From RUG572 sp964386385 (lineage in GTDB: Bacteria > Verrucomicrobiota > Kiritimatiellia > RFP12 > UBA1067), in the NCBI GenBank assembly GCA_964386385.1, contig CAYLRN010000007.1:62001-126000 (forward strand): DNA of 64,000 nt. Reading direction: 5' to 3'. The translations under genes were made by a program, and so were the position numbers. The notes under the pieces are model-generated. The model was not told where the DNA came from and ran no database searches. It saw only the letters and a program-made list of their open reading frames with translations. Below, in pieces: positions 1 through 8,419 of this stretch; within the stretch, counting starts at the first letter, position 1; the number at the start of each line of letters is the position of its first letter.

Positions 1-2
1 AC

Positions 3-92
3 GTAGTCGCCGAGGTGTTCAACCCCGGCGACTACTTCTCAAGCTCCAAGCCGGCCTATTTCGCCCGCTGGCAGCTCGACTTCAAGTTCTGA
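3..92 (+). CDS. C-terminal end of a probable outer-membrane beta-barrel protein (5' truncated)
   Basis: The window opens inside a reading frame that runs GTA GTC GCC GAG to a TGA at 90-92 and encodes about 29 residues. The peptide ends in alternating polar and hydrophobic residues with a final phenylalanine (ARWQLDFKF). A terminal aromatic residue after such a strand is the usual last beta-strand signal of barrel proteins recognised by the BAM complex. The family cannot be named from this fragment. It is convergent with the esterase gene, whose stop lies 2 bp away. Confidence 0.45.
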   Translation, partial: VVAEVFNPGDYFSSSKPAYFARWQLDFKF

Positions 93-93
93 A

Positions 94-1893
94 CTACTTT
101 GATACGCCGCGGTAGTTCATGAACTCCCAGATCCGGTCAAGCCACGTGTAGCTCCCCGTCCCCGGCGAGGCCTCGCGCTGGAAGCAGTGCGGCCTCTTCA
201 CGAGCGTGTGGAGCTCGCCCTGGATTCCCATCCGGCGAAGCTGCTCCCACGTCTTGACCGAGTTCATCGCCGCCCAGCCGTCCGCGTCGCCGTGGACGAA
301 GAGGATCGGACAGGTGTCCAGGTCGAACGAGAACTCCGGCACGAGCCTCGCGTCGTCCTCGTTCCCGCCCTTCACGTTCGGTCGCTCGCCGCCGTCCGTC
401 AGCGCGTACGCGGGATAGATTGCGACCGCCCACTGCACCTTGCACGACTGCCTGTCGATGTCGTCGATTGGCCAGTAGGAGCGGTGGCGGGAGGACGTGG
501 CGCCCATCAGCGTGAGGTGTCCGCCGGCGGACGAGCCCATGATGCCGATGCGGTCGGGGTCCAGCCCCTTCGCGGCGGCCTTGGACCTGACGATGCGGAT
601 TGCGCGCTGCAGGTCCTGCCATGCGGTCGTGTGCTTGGCAAGCCCCTTCGGGCGCGGAGTGCGGTAGCGCATCGTGACGACGGTCATGCCCTTCGCGTTC
701 AGGTAGCGGCGCGCCGGCGCCACCTCGAAGCCGTCGGGGCCGTTGCCCATGTACGAGCCGCCGGAGTAGATGATCTGGATGGCCGTCGTCCTGCGCTCCT
801 TCGGGAAGTGCCATTCGATGTACGGCTGCACCTGCTCGGCCTGCGCGTCCGGCATCCTGCCCTTCGGCCAGACGTCCTCCTTTTCATAGGCGGAGCGCGC
901 CGAATTGTCGGGGAAGCGCATCATCAGGTCTTCCTCCGGGCCGAGGCGTCCGTCGTAGTCCATCTGCCGGATGAACTCCGCAACGCGGTTGAACCAGTGG
1001 TCGCAGCCGACCGCGTCGTCGCCCTTGTTCATGTCGCCGTGGAATCCGTGCGGACGGCCGGGGTAGACGTGGACCTCGGCCGGGATCTTCATGCGGCGGA
1101 GCTGGCGGTAGATCTGCGTGGAGCCGTTGGGGGAGATGACGTCAAGGCCGCCCTGGACGAAGCACATGGGACACGTCTTCGCGTCGAACTTGAGCTCCGG
1201 CACGATCTTCACGTCCGGCGCGTCGCCGTCGCGCGAATTCGCGTCCGTCGCCCCGTCCGTCAGCACGTAGGCCGGCGCCTGCGGGACGGCGAAGAGAAGG
1301 CTGCAGGGAAGTTTGTCGATTTCGTCCACCGGCGCATAGGCGGGTGTCTGCGAACTCGTGGCGAGAAGGAGAAGCGTCTTCGCGCCTGCGGAGATGCCGG
1401 TGCCGCCGATCTTGTCCGGGGAGAACCCGCGCTTCGCCGCCTGCGAGCGGACGACGCGGACCGCGCGCTGCGCGTCCTCCCAGGCGGACTGGTGGATGGG
1501 CAGCCCATTCGGCCGCGGCGTCCGGTAGGTGAGGTTGGCGACCGTCGCGCCCATCTCCACGAACCGGTCGATGGCCGGCTGCAGGCGCTCCTCGTCGCAG
1601 CACGACATGAACCCGCCGCCGGAGATCACGAGGACGCAGAGGTCTGTCTTCTTCGCCGGATTCGGCGTGTACCACTCGATGTATGGTCGGCGGAAGTCGT
1701 CCGCCTTGAACCCCGGCGCCTTGGCCTCCCGCGTCTTCGCGGCGATCTGGTGCGCCTGGACGTTCGGCATCCTGCCCTCCGGCCAGATGTATTCGCGTTC
1801 GCAGGGCTTTGCCGACGGATTGAGCGGACCGAACGACGCCTCCGCGGCGACGGCGGCGAACGCAACGGCGAAAAGGAAGATCTTTCCGATCAT
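94..1893 (-). CDS. Secreted tandem-duplicated alpha/beta-hydrolase (two esterase domains)
   Basis: 599 residues with a signal peptide (about residues 1-19, hydrophobic core followed by AEA). Two homologous alpha/beta-hydrolase domains follow, about residues 70-315 and 335-595. Domain 1 has an oxyanion-type SGGG (91-94), nucleophile motif GISAG (Ser168), Asp251 in GGLD and His282 in GRPHGF. Domain 2 repeats these as YSGGSY (376-381), GSSAGG (Ser455), HGDAD (536-538) and KRPHC (His569). Both copies share the phrases YRTPRP(N/K)GL and EGRMP/KGRMP. The family includes acetyl-xylan, feruloyl and other carbohydrate esterases, so polysaccharide de-esterification outside the cytoplasm is likely; the substrate is unknown. 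A GGAG Shine-Dalgarno lies about 8 nt upstream of the ATG. Confidence 0.85.
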   Translation of the reverse strand: MIGKIFLFAVAFAAVAAEASFGPLNPSAKPCEREYIWPEGRMPNVQAHQIAAKTREAKAPGFKADDFRRPYIEWYTPNPAKKTDLCVLVISGGGFMSCCDEERLQPAIDRFVEMGATVANLTYRTPRPNGLPIHQSAWEDAQRAVRVVRSQAAKRGFSPDKIGGTGISAGAKTLLLLATSSQTPAYAPVDEIDKLPCSLLFAVPQAPAYVLTDGATDANSRDGDAPDVKIVPELKFDAKTCPMCFVQGGLDVISPNGSTQIYRQLRRMKIPAEVHVYPGRPHGFHGDMNKGDDAVGCDHWFNRVAEFIRQMDYDGRLGPEEDLMMRFPDNSARSAYEKEDVWPKGRMPDAQAEQVQPYIEWHFPKERRTTAIQIIYSGGSYMGNGPDGFEVAPARRYLNAKGMTVVTMRYRTPRPKGLAKHTTAWQDLQRAIRIVRSKAAAKGLDPDRIGIMGSSAGGHLTLMGATSSRHRSYWPIDDIDRQSCKVQWAVAIYPAYALTDGGERPNVKGGNEDDARLVPEFSFDLDTCPILFVHGDADGWAAMNSVKTWEQLRRMGIQGELHTLVKRPHCFQREASPGTGSYTWLDRIWEFMNYRGVSK

Positions 1894-1914
1894 GTGATGT
1901 CTCCGTTTTTCTGT

Positions 1915-2442
1915 TCAGACCTCAAGGAAACGCCCCGCCTTGCGCGGCGGCGGCGGGGGAAGGGGCGCGACGGCGTAGCCCAGGGCGAGATGCCCCACGC
2001 CGACGTACTTTCCGGGAAGGGAGAGGCGCTTCACGACCTCCGCGACGACGCCGTCCGGATTCTCGCTCTCCTCCCTGGCGCGGTGGATCCAGCACGAGCC
2101 AAGCCCAAGCGAGTGGGCGGCGAGCATCATGTTTCCGAGGACGAGCGAGCCGTCGCAGACCGCGGTGTTCACGCCGGCCTCGACGAGGACGAGCAGGATC
2201 TCCGGCGCGCCGTAGAACGGGTCCATGTCGCGTCCGAGAATCGCGGCGTTCTCCGCGGAGATGCGCGCGCGGAGGGCGGCGTCCTTCAGGCGGACGACAA
2301 TGGGGCTTTGCAGCCCGCGCCCGGACGCCGCCCAGACGCCAGCCTCCACCACCTTTGCCACAAGTTCGTCCGCAATCGGGTCCGGGCGGTAGTTCTTGCA
2401 GGAGCGACGCTCCCGCACCAGTTTTATCAGTTCGTCGTACAT
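1915..2442 (-). CDS. Nitroreductase-family FMN oxidoreductase
   Basis: 175 residues matching the compact nitroreductase fold. It opens with an FMN phosphate-binding stretch (ERRSCKNYRPDPI, residues 11-23). The family-typical central segment GNMMLAAHSLGLGSCWI sits at about 103-120, and the C-terminal GHLALGY at about 150. Members use NAD(P)H to reduce nitroaromatics, quinones or flavins; the physiological substrate cannot be told from sequence. The proline run near the C-terminus (about 160-168) is unusual. An AGGAGG Shine-Dalgarno sits just before the ATG. The upstream neighbour on this strand is separated by a repeat-filled gap, so it is probably transcribed on its own or with the esterase 21 bp downstream. 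Confidence 0.85.
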   Translation of the reverse strand: MYDELIKLVRERRSCKNYRPDPIADELVAKVVEAGVWAASGRGLQSPIVVRLKDAALRARISAENAAILGRDMDPFYGAPEILLVLVEAGVNTAVCDGSLVLGNMMLAAHSLGLGSCWIHRAREESENPDGVVAEVVKRLSLPGKYVGVGHLALGYAVAPLPPPPPRKAGRFLEV

Positions 2443-2460
2443 TCAGCCTCCTGGTAGAAT

Positions 2461-2577
2461 GGTTAAGTGGTTAAGCGGTTAAGTTCGCTGTGGGGCGGGC
2501 GAAGATCAGGCGGTCAAGTCGGTAGGGCGCGACGTCTCGTCGCGCCGCCCTGCCGGAACTTGACCGCTTGATTCCCG
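2461..2577. repeat. Composite intergenic repeat: three octamers, palindrome, two inverse octamers
   Basis: 2461-2484 holds three octamers (GGTTAAGT, GGTTAAGC, GGTTAAGT). 2521-2556 is a near-perfect palindrome, GGCGCGACG TCT CGTCGCGCC, inside TAGGG...CCGCCCTGCCGG. 2558-2573 holds two octamers in the opposite orientation (ACTTGACC, GCTTGATT). The same parts recur at five or more other intergenic sites in the window. Confidence 0.85.
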
Positions 2578-4473
2578 TCAGCGCGCGATGACGGCCTTCA
2601 TGAACCGGGCGCCCTTGGTCGTCACCTTGATGACGGCCTGGTTGTCCTCGTTGAAGGAGAGGTTGGCGGCGTCATACGTCTGCGCCGTCCATTCGCCGTC
2701 AAGCGTCGTCGCCGTCTTCACCGTGAATCTGCCGTTCACCGTGTCCGCCGCGAGGGCGACGGCCTGTTCGCCATCCGCCACCTTCGCCGTTGCCTTGACG
2801 GTCACAGTCCAATATTCGCCGTCTTTCCCAATCGCAACTATCTCAAGCGTTGGGATCTCCGTCGGAACGGACGTCATGCCGAGCAGGTAGGCGGCCGCGC
2901 CGCGGTCGCTGTTGACGTCGCCGAACGCCAGCCCGTTCGCCGTCGCCCAGTCTTCGATCTGCGCCAGTTCATCCTCCGTCGGCGGCACGTCGCCCCAGAC
3001 GGCCGACATCTCCGGCGTACCCCAGTCGACGGAGTACTTCAGGCTGTACGTCACGAGCGAACCGGCCGTCTCTTTGACCACCTCGTATCCGTCCGCGCCC
3101 GACTCCACCTCGCCGTTGTAGGCGGCGATGGACGTGTCAAGGCAAAGCGTCTCCGTTGCGGACGACAGCGTGAGCGGAACTGCGTTCGCCGCCATGACGC
3201 GGTAGGTCGTGTCGGCGCCGGCTGCGAGCACGGCGTCGTCCGCCACGAACGCCGCATTGCCGTCCTCTACCGTCGCGAAGTAAAGCCCCGAGGCTTTCGC
3301 GCTCACCGCGCCGGTGGAGACCATGTTCGCCGGCGCCGTCCCGCCCGTCACCGCCGTCGAACCCGTGTACACCCAGCCGACGAACGAGCCGACCTTTGCG
3401 CCTGAGACCGCGTTCGCGACGTCTAACGACCCCGTCACCTTGCAGTCGGCGATTTCAGCCGGACAGGACGCATAGGCGATGATTCCGCCCACGCCGTCCC
3501 GGCCGCCCTTGCCCATCGTGTTGCCGACGACGAGTGCGCCCCTGTGCTCGCAGCGCGTGAAGACCGCCTTGTGCGAGCCGTTCTGGGAGAGAATCGAGAT
3601 GCCGCCCACCTTCGTGTAGTCGCCGTAGACCGTGGCGGCGTTCACGCAGTCCGTGACCTTGACGTCCGCCGTAGCGGGCGTCAGGCGCACGACGACGCCG
3701 GCCATGTTGTGGCGGCCGGGCTTGTCGGCGGACGCGAACGTCCCCGACGCCGTGAGGTTCTCCAGCACGGAGCCGTTGGCCGCGTGGCCGACGATCGCGC
3801 CGCCGAACTCGTCCGCCGCGCCGGTGAACGACACGTTCTCGACCGTCAGGTTTTTGATCGTGCCGCCCTCGACCTGGTTGAAGATCCCTGCGTAGTTGCG
3901 GTCAGTGAACGTGACGTCGGATATCTTGAACCCGCCGCCGTCGTAGACGCCCTTGAACGCCTTGCCCGCGCCGGGAGTCGCCGCGTACGTGCCAATGCCC
4001 TCCCACGCGCTGGACGGCATGCTGATGTCCTTCGTCTGCCGGAAGCATATGCCCTCCGTCGGCACGCCCATCACCACGCCATAGCCGATCTTCTTCAGTT
4101 CGTTGACGTTCTGGATCTTCCACGGATTCCCCTCCGTGCCCGCTCCGTTGGAGAAGTACCATGTCCAGTCAAGCGTGTCGAGGGCAAGTTCGCCGCCCGC
4201 CACCACTGACGTGGATTTTGAAGAGGACGCGCCGTCCGAGAGCGTTCCGCGAAGGGCAATGTACTCTCCAGCGGGCAGCTGCATCACCGCCATTCCGTCC
4301 GACACCGTGAGGTCGGTGTAGGCATCGGCGTAGCCCACCTTGTACTGGACGGACGACAGCGTCGTCATCCACCTCAACGTGAATTCCACAAGTTCCTCTG
4401 CATATGCGGACGCCGCGCACAACGCCGCGCAAAGCAGCGCGCCCATTCTCTTTCTCATTGCTCTCTGCATCAT
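2578..4473 (-). CDS. Secreted GLUG-like beta-helix protein
   Basis: The frame is open to 4515, but the ATG at 4473 (MMQRAMRKRMGALL...) places a normal signal peptide ending ASAYA at the N-terminus, with GAAAGCGAG just upstream. That start gives 631 residues. After an extended N-terminal domain there is a stretch beginning W-K-I-Q-N-V-N-E-L-K-K-I-G. It is followed by repeats of the type G-G-x-I-x-N-L-x-V-x-N-V, which resembles GLUG-motif or pectate-lyase-like beta-helix modules seen in adhesins and surface proteins. The last residues (ARFMKAVIAR) resemble the anchored beta-strand that often closes secreted proteins of Kiritimatiellae and Lentisphaerae. Its function is probably structural or adhesive; no catalytic motif is seen. 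Confidence 0.7.
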   Translation of the reverse strand: MMQRAMRKRMGALLCAALCAASAYAEELVEFTLRWMTTLSSVQYKVGYADAYTDLTVSDGMAVMQLPAGEYIALRGTLSDGASSSKSTSVVAGGELALDTLDWTWYFSNGAGTEGNPWKIQNVNELKKIGYGVVMGVPTEGICFRQTKDISMPSSAWEGIGTYAATPGAGKAFKGVYDGGGFKISDVTFTDRNYAGIFNQVEGGTIKNLTVENVSFTGAADEFGGAIVGHAANGSVLENLTASGTFASADKPGRHNMAGVVVRLTPATADVKVTDCVNAATVYGDYTKVGGISILSQNGSHKAVFTRCEHRGALVVGNTMGKGGRDGVGGIIAYASCPAEIADCKVTGSLDVANAVSGAKVGSFVGWVYTGSTAVTGGTAPANMVSTGAVSAKASGLYFATVEDGNAAFVADDAVLAAGADTTYRVMAANAVPLTLSSATETLCLDTSIAAYNGEVESGADGYEVVKETAGSLVTYSLKYSVDWGTPEMSAVWGDVPPTEDELAQIEDWATANGLAFGDVNSDRGAAAYLLGMTSVPTEIPTLEIVAIGKDGEYWTVTVKATAKVADGEQAVALAADTVNGRFTVKTATTLDGEWTAQTYDAANLSFNEDNQAVIKVTTKGARFMKAVIAR

Positions 4474-4702
4474 GACACTCGCTTTCGTGAAAACCGGCCT
4501 CCGCCGCAGACGCAAGGAGGGTCTCTTCGCCTGTCATGCGCCTGCCGCGGACCGATGGAGGGAGATTCTACCCTTTCCCGCCGGCGGTGGCAAGCGGGAT
4601 GTTCGAAGTCGCAGCCACGCCCTTCGGAACAGGCGGACGCCACTGCTCCGGGCGCATTCACTTTGCAGGAATCCCCCTCTCGCATTTTCCTCAAATACCC
4701 CC

Positions 4703-4731
4703 TTGCGCCGGGGGAGGGGTTTTGATAAACT
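4703..4731 (+). promoter_or_regulatory. Promoter of the small basic protein (leaderless)
   Basis: The -35 TTGCGC (4703-4708) and -10 TAAACT (4726-4731) are separated by 17 bp. The ATG begins at 4739, only 7 nt after the -10 box, so the predicted transcript starts at or next to the start codon. Confidence 0.65.
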
Positions 4732-4738
4732 GTGCCGC

Positions 4739-4837
4739 ATGGGACAGCAACTTAGAACACGTGCCAAGAAAGCCCGTCGGAAAGCGTACAGCAAGCGCGT
4801 TCACGAGCGGCTTCTCGCGGCGAAGAAAGCCAAGTGA
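4739..4837 (+). CDS. 32-residue highly basic conserved small protein
   Basis: This short frame encodes MGQQLRTRAKKARRKAYSKR followed by VHERLLAAKKAK. About half the residues are Lys or Arg. Short proteins of the pattern MGQ-x-basic-(K/R)(A/R)YxKR recur in Verrucomicrobia and relatives, where they are annotated as hypothetical; this is from memory and not searched. Nucleic-acid or ribosome binding is plausible from charge alone. There is no Shine-Dalgarno, and the promoter -10 lies 7 nt from the ATG. The tRNA-Cys gene begins 53 bp downstream and may share the transcript. Confidence 0.7.
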   Translation: MGQQLRTRAKKARRKAYSKRVHERLLAAKKAK

Positions 4838-4890
4838 TTGGCTAGTCGGCGCTACGGCTTCGGCCGTGGTTGCGGCGTAACCTTTTTAAA

Positions 4891-4964
4891 GGTGGGATGG
4901 CCGAGCGGTTAGGTCGCGGACTGCAAATCCGCTTACAGCGGTTCAACTCCGCTTCCCACCTCCA
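4891..4964 (+). tRNA. tRNA-Cys (GCA)
   Basis: The acceptor stem GGTGGGA (4891-4897) pairs with TCCCACC (4954-4960). The anticodon stem GCGGA/TCCGC encloses loop CTGCAAA with anticodon GCA at 4923-4925. The T-arm contains GGTTCAACTCC. The discriminator is T4961, as expected for tRNA-Cys, and CCA is encoded at 4962-4964. Confidence 0.95.
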
Positions 4965-4978
4965 TTCTTGAACGAGCG

Positions 4979-5014
4979 AAAGCCACGGGCGACCGTGGCC
5001 TTTCGTGTTTTCAA
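4979..5014 (+). terminator. Rho-independent terminator after tRNA-Cys
   Basis: The hairpin GCCACGG-GCGA-CCGTGGC is flanked by AAA/CTTT and followed by CGTGTTTTC. It lies 15 bp past the tRNA 3' end. Confidence 0.7.
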
Positions 5015-5082
5015 GGGGGGCGTGGAGACGGAGTGGGGGTTGGCGAAGTTTTTTGCTCCTGCGGAGGCCGGGCCGGTTTTGG

Positions 5083-5114
5083 TATAATCTACGGCATTCC
5101 AGTCTATCGACTGG
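5083..5114 (+). promoter_or_regulatory. Promoter -10 and leader hairpin of the xanthine operon
   Basis: TATAAT at 5083-5088 is preceded by TTTTGG. No clear -35 is present at 17 bp. The predicted leader is about 46 nt and contains a perfect hairpin CCAGTC-TATC-GACTGG at 5099-5114 before GAAAGG and the ATG at 5141. Confidence 0.6.
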
Positions 5115-5140
5115 CTGGCTATCACTGAAAGGCGCGCGAA

Positions 5141-6559
5141 ATGACATCTGAAGGACACGGCGAAGAAACGACCGGAAAAGACTTGGCGGCGAAAGGCACG
5201 GGGCTCGTCTATGGAATCGAGGACAGGCCGCCGTTCATGGCCGCGCTTCTCGCGGCTCTTCAGCACCTTCTCGCCATCTTCGTCGCGATCATCACGCCGC
5301 CGCTCCTCATTGCGGGCGGACTTCATATAGAAGACGCGAAGATAAAGGGCTTCCTCGTCTCGATGGCGCTTTTCGCTTCCGGCGTATGCACGTTCATCCA
5401 GTGCCGCCGCTTCGGCCCCGTCGGCTCGCAGCTTCTCTGCGTGCAGGGGACGAGTTTCCAGTTCATCGGGCCGCTGATCGGCGTAGGCATGGTGGCGCAG
5501 ACAGCCGCAGTCGCGGCGGGCGACACGGCGGCGTCCGTCACCTACGGGCTTCCTCTCGTCTTCGGCTGCTGCATCTGCGCGGCGCCGGCCGAGATGATGG
5601 CCGCGTTCCTCTTCAGGCGACTGCGCAAGGTCATCACGCCGCTCGTCTCCGGCGTCGTCGTCGCGCTTATCGGCCTCGGCCTCATCAAGGTCGGCGTGAT
5701 CGCCTGCGGCGGCGGGTTCGGATCGATGGCGCCGGACGCGAAGTTCCCGTTCGCGGGATGGCAGAACCTCACCGTATCCGGCGCCGTGCTTCTCACGATC
5801 GTCGCGTTCAACTGCTCGTCGAACCGCTTCCTGCGCATGGGCTCCGTGATCTTCGGCATCGTCGTAGGCTACCTGATCGCGTTCTTCGGCTTCCACATGG
5901 TGACGTTCGAGACGGGATCGCTCCTCTCGTTCAACGTCCCGGTGCCGTTCAAGTGGGGCGTGGCGTTCGACCCCGCGTCCATCTTCGGCCTGGCGGTCGT
6001 CTATCTCGTCACGTCCATCGAGGCGTCGGGCGACATAACGGCGAACTCGATGATTTCCGGACTCTCGATCACGGACGAAAGCTACCACAGGCGCATCCGC
6101 GGCGGCGTCCTCGCGGACGGCGTCAACTCGGCGGTGGCGGGCGTCTTCAACTCCTTCCCGAACTCGATCTTCGCGCAGAACAACGGCCTCATCCAGCTCA
6201 CCGGCGTCGCCTCGCGGTACGTCGGCTACTTCATCGCGGCAATGCTCGTCCTGCTCGGTCTCTTCCCGATTGTCGGAATGCTCTTCTCGACAATGCCCGA
6301 CCCCGTGCTTGGCGGCGCGACGCTCCTCATGTTCGGCATGGTGGCGGCGGCGGGCGTCCGCATCATCGCGACTCAGCGGATCGGACGCAAGGAGACGCTT
6401 GTCCTCGCGATGGCGTTCGGCGCCGGGCTTGGCGTGGAGCTGTGTCCCGACATCCTCAAGCACGCGCCCGCGGCGGTGAAGGGCATCTTCTCGTCAGGTC
6501 TTGTCACGGGCGGCCTCGTGGCGATCGTCGCGAACGCAGTTATCCGCATAAAGGAGTGA
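5141..6559 (+). CDS. NCS2-family xanthine/uric acid permease
   Basis: 472 residues with about 12-14 hydrophobic segments, the usual size for nucleobase:cation symporter-2 proteins. The signature QNNGLIQLTGVASRYVG (about residues 346-362) matches the NAS-motif helix of the XanQ/XanP branch, which takes up xanthine and related purines with protons. The preceding helix carries TSIEASGDITANS, the position of the conserved acidic substrate-binding residue. The next gene, 7 bp downstream, encodes xanthine phosphoribosyltransferase, which supports xanthine as substrate. The protein acts in the inner membrane. Confidence 0.9.
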   Translation: MTSEGHGEETTGKDLAAKGTGLVYGIEDRPPFMAALLAALQHLLAIFVAIITPPLLIAGGLHIEDAKIKGFLVSMALFASGVCTFIQCRRFGPVGSQLLCVQGTSFQFIGPLIGVGMVAQTAAVAAGDTAASVTYGLPLVFGCCICAAPAEMMAAFLFRRLRKVITPLVSGVVVALIGLGLIKVGVIACGGGFGSMAPDAKFPFAGWQNLTVSGAVLLTIVAFNCSSNRFLRMGSVIFGIVVGYLIAFFGFHMVTFETGSLLSFNVPVPFKWGVAFDPASIFGLAVVYLVTSIEASGDITANSMISGLSITDESYHRRIRGGVLADGVNSAVAGVFNSFPNSIFAQNNGLIQLTGVASRYVGYFIAAMLVLLGLFPIVGMLFSTMPDPVLGGATLLMFGMVAAAGVRIIATQRIGRKETLVLAMAFGAGLGVELCPDILKHAPAAVKGIFSSGLVTGGLVAIVANAVIRIKE

Positions 6560-6566
6560 GAACGCC

Positions 6567-7139
6567 ATGGAACTTCTCAAGCAGCGCATCCTCAAGGACG
6601 GCAAGTCGCTTCCGGGCGGCATCCTCAAGGTGGACAGTTTCATCAACCACCAGATGGACTCGACGCTCATGTACCAATGCGCCGAGGAGTTCGTGCGGCT
6701 ATTCGCCGGACGGAAGTTCACCAAGATTCTGACGGTCGAGGCGAGCGGCATAGCCCCGGCGGTCCTCGCGGGCTACCTCGCGAAGACTCCCGTCGTCTTC
6801 GCGAAGAAGGCGACTCCGAAGACGATGGACAGGCACTACGTCACGAAAGTGCACTCGTTCACGAAGGCCCGCGACTACGACATCCTCGTCTCGAAGGAAT
6901 ACCTGAGCGCCGAAGACCGGATACTCTTCATCGACGACTTCCTCGCGTGCGGCAATGCGGCTCTCGGCATGGCCGACCTCTGCGCACAGGCGGGCGCGAC
7001 GCTCGTCGGCATGGGCTTCCTCGTAGAGAAGGCGTTCCAGGGCGGACGCGGCAAGATCGCGGAGAGCCTTCCCGGCGTCCCCGTCGAATCGCTCGCGATT
7101 GTCACCGCGCTCGGGGACGGGACGATCGAACTTGCGTGA
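6567..7139 (+). CDS. xpt: Xanthine phosphoribosyltransferase
   Basis: 190 residues, the family length. It transfers phosphoribose from PRPP to xanthine to give XMP in purine salvage. The substrate loop TVEASGIAPA lies at about 54-63, and the PRPP-binding motif ILFIDDFLACGNA at about 117-129 fits the two-acidic-residue type I phosphoribosyltransferase signature. The N-terminus (LKQRILKDGKSLPGGILKVDSF) is typical of Xpt. It is the second gene of a two-gene operon with the permease, coupling uptake to trapping of xanthine as a nucleotide. The B. subtilis xpt operon is controlled by a purine riboswitch, but the leader here is too short for one. Confidence 0.93.
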   Translation: MELLKQRILKDGKSLPGGILKVDSFINHQMDSTLMYQCAEEFVRLFAGRKFTKILTVEASGIAPAVLAGYLAKTPVVFAKKATPKTMDRHYVTKVHSFTKARDYDILVSKEYLSAEDRILFIDDFLACGNAALGMADLCAQAGATLVGMGFLVEKAFQGGRGKIAESLPGVPVESLAIVTALGDGTIELA

Positions 7140-7193
7140 GAGAAGGGAACGAATGGCGCCGCATTCGGCGGCACGTCCGTTTCGTCTTTTTGA

Positions 7194-7199
7194 TACAAT
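7194..7199 (+). promoter_or_regulatory. -10 box of the fucO-like gene
   Basis: TACAAT follows TTTTTGA, the same TTTGA(TA) context as other promoters here. No clear -35 at 17 bp. The leader is about 40 nt. Confidence 0.5.
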
Positions 7200-7246
7200 A
7201 CGCCTCGGCCAACGCATTGGCGTACTTCAAGCAAAGTGGAGACAAA

Positions 7247-8392
7247 ATGAATCGCATAATCTTGAACGAGACATCGTATCACGGCGCCGGAGCCGTAGCG
7301 GAAATCGTCGGCGAACTCGCCCGGCGCGGACTTAAGAGGCCAATCGTCTTCTCCGACCCCGACCTGGTGAAGTTCGGCGTCACGAAGAAGGTGACGGACG
7401 TCCTCGACGGCGCGAACGTCCCGCACGTCCTCTACAGCGACATCAAGCCGAACCCGACGATCGAGAACGTCAGGAACGGCGTCAAGGCGTTCAAGAAGGC
7501 GAAGGCCGACTGCATCGTCGCCATCGGCGGCGGCTCGTCCATGGACACCGCCAAGGCCGTCGGCATAATCGCCGCGAACCCGGAGTTCGCCGACGTCCGC
7601 TCCCTTGAGGGCGTCGCCCCCACGAAGAAGCCCGCAAAGCCCATTCTCGCCGTGCCGACTACTGCCGGCACCGCCGCCGAGGTCACGATCAACTACGTGA
7701 TCACCGACGTCGAGAAGCACCGCAAGTTCGTGTGCGTCGACCCGCACGACATTCCCGTCGTCGCGTTCGTCGACCCGGACATGATGTCCACGATGCCCAA
7801 GGGCCTCACCGCGTTCACCGGCATGGACGCGCTGACCCACGCGATCGAGGGCCTCATCACGAAGGGCGCCTGCGAGCTCACCGACATGTTCCATCTCAAG
7901 GCGATCGAGATCATCTCCCGCTCCCTGCGCGACGCGGTGGCCAACAAGCCGTCCGGGCGCGAGGGCATGGCGCTGGGGCAGTACATCGCCGGCATGGGCT
8001 TCTCCAACGTCGGCCTCGGCATCGACCATTCGATGGCGCACGGCCTCTCCGCCCTCTACGACGTCCCGCACGGCAAGGCCTGCGCGATTCTCCTGCCGAC
8101 TGCGATGAAGTACAACGCCTCGAAGACCGGCACGAAGTACCGCGAGATCGCCCGTGCGATGGGCGTGAAGGGCGTTGACGGGATGAAGCCCGCCGAATAC
8201 CGCCAGGCCGCGATTGCCGCCGTCGAGAAGCTCTCGGCCGACGTCGGAATCCCGGCGGACCTCAAGGGAATCCTGAAGGAGGAGGACGTCCAGTTCCTGG
8301 CCGAGTCCGCCTACGCCGACGCCTGCCGCCCCGGCAACCCCCGCGAGACGTCCGTGAAGGACATCGCCAGGCTCTACAAGTCGCTCATGTAG
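7247..8392 (+). CDS. fucO: FucO-like lactaldehyde reductase (iron-containing alcohol dehydrogenase)
   Basis: 381 residues from the ATG at 7247, which has GGAG 6 nt upstream; E. coli FucO is 382 residues. The enzyme would reduce L-lactaldehyde to 1,2-propanediol with NADH during anaerobic fucose or rhamnose breakdown. The nucleotide-binding GGGSSMDTAK lies at about 95-104. Metal ligands are seen as D and H in GMDALTHAIEG (about 195-205), and as two histidines in HSMAHGLSALYDVPHG (about 262-277). Related members act on other short alcohols, so the exact substrate is inferred. The GH106 rhamnosidase at 44-47 kb fits a rhamnose role. Confidence 0.85.
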   Translation: MNRIILNETSYHGAGAVAEIVGELARRGLKRPIVFSDPDLVKFGVTKKVTDVLDGANVPHVLYSDIKPNPTIENVRNGVKAFKKAKADCIVAIGGGSSMDTAKAVGIIAANPEFADVRSLEGVAPTKKPAKPILAVPTTAGTAAEVTINYVITDVEKHRKFVCVDPHDIPVVAFVDPDMMSTMPKGLTAFTGMDALTHAIEGLITKGACELTDMFHLKAIEIISRSLRDAVANKPSGREGMALGQYIAGMGFSNVGLGIDHSMAHGLSALYDVPHGKACAILLPTAMKYNASKTGTKYREIARAMGVKGVDGMKPAEYRQAAIAAVEKLSADVGIPADLKGILKEEDVQFLAESAYADACRPGNPRETSVKDIARLYKSLM

Positions 8393-8419
8393 GGCTTGCG
8401 GCATTCCCCGCAATGCAAG

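Noticed and set aside
187..2457. A 756-codon plus-strand open frame across the esterase and nitroreductase genes
   Set aside because: Both minus-strand genes have clear family motifs; the plus-strand product is Arg/His/Asp-rich noise.
5089..5140. Purine riboswitch before the xanthine permease
   Set aside because: The predicted leader is about 46 nt, too short for the three-way junction aptamer.
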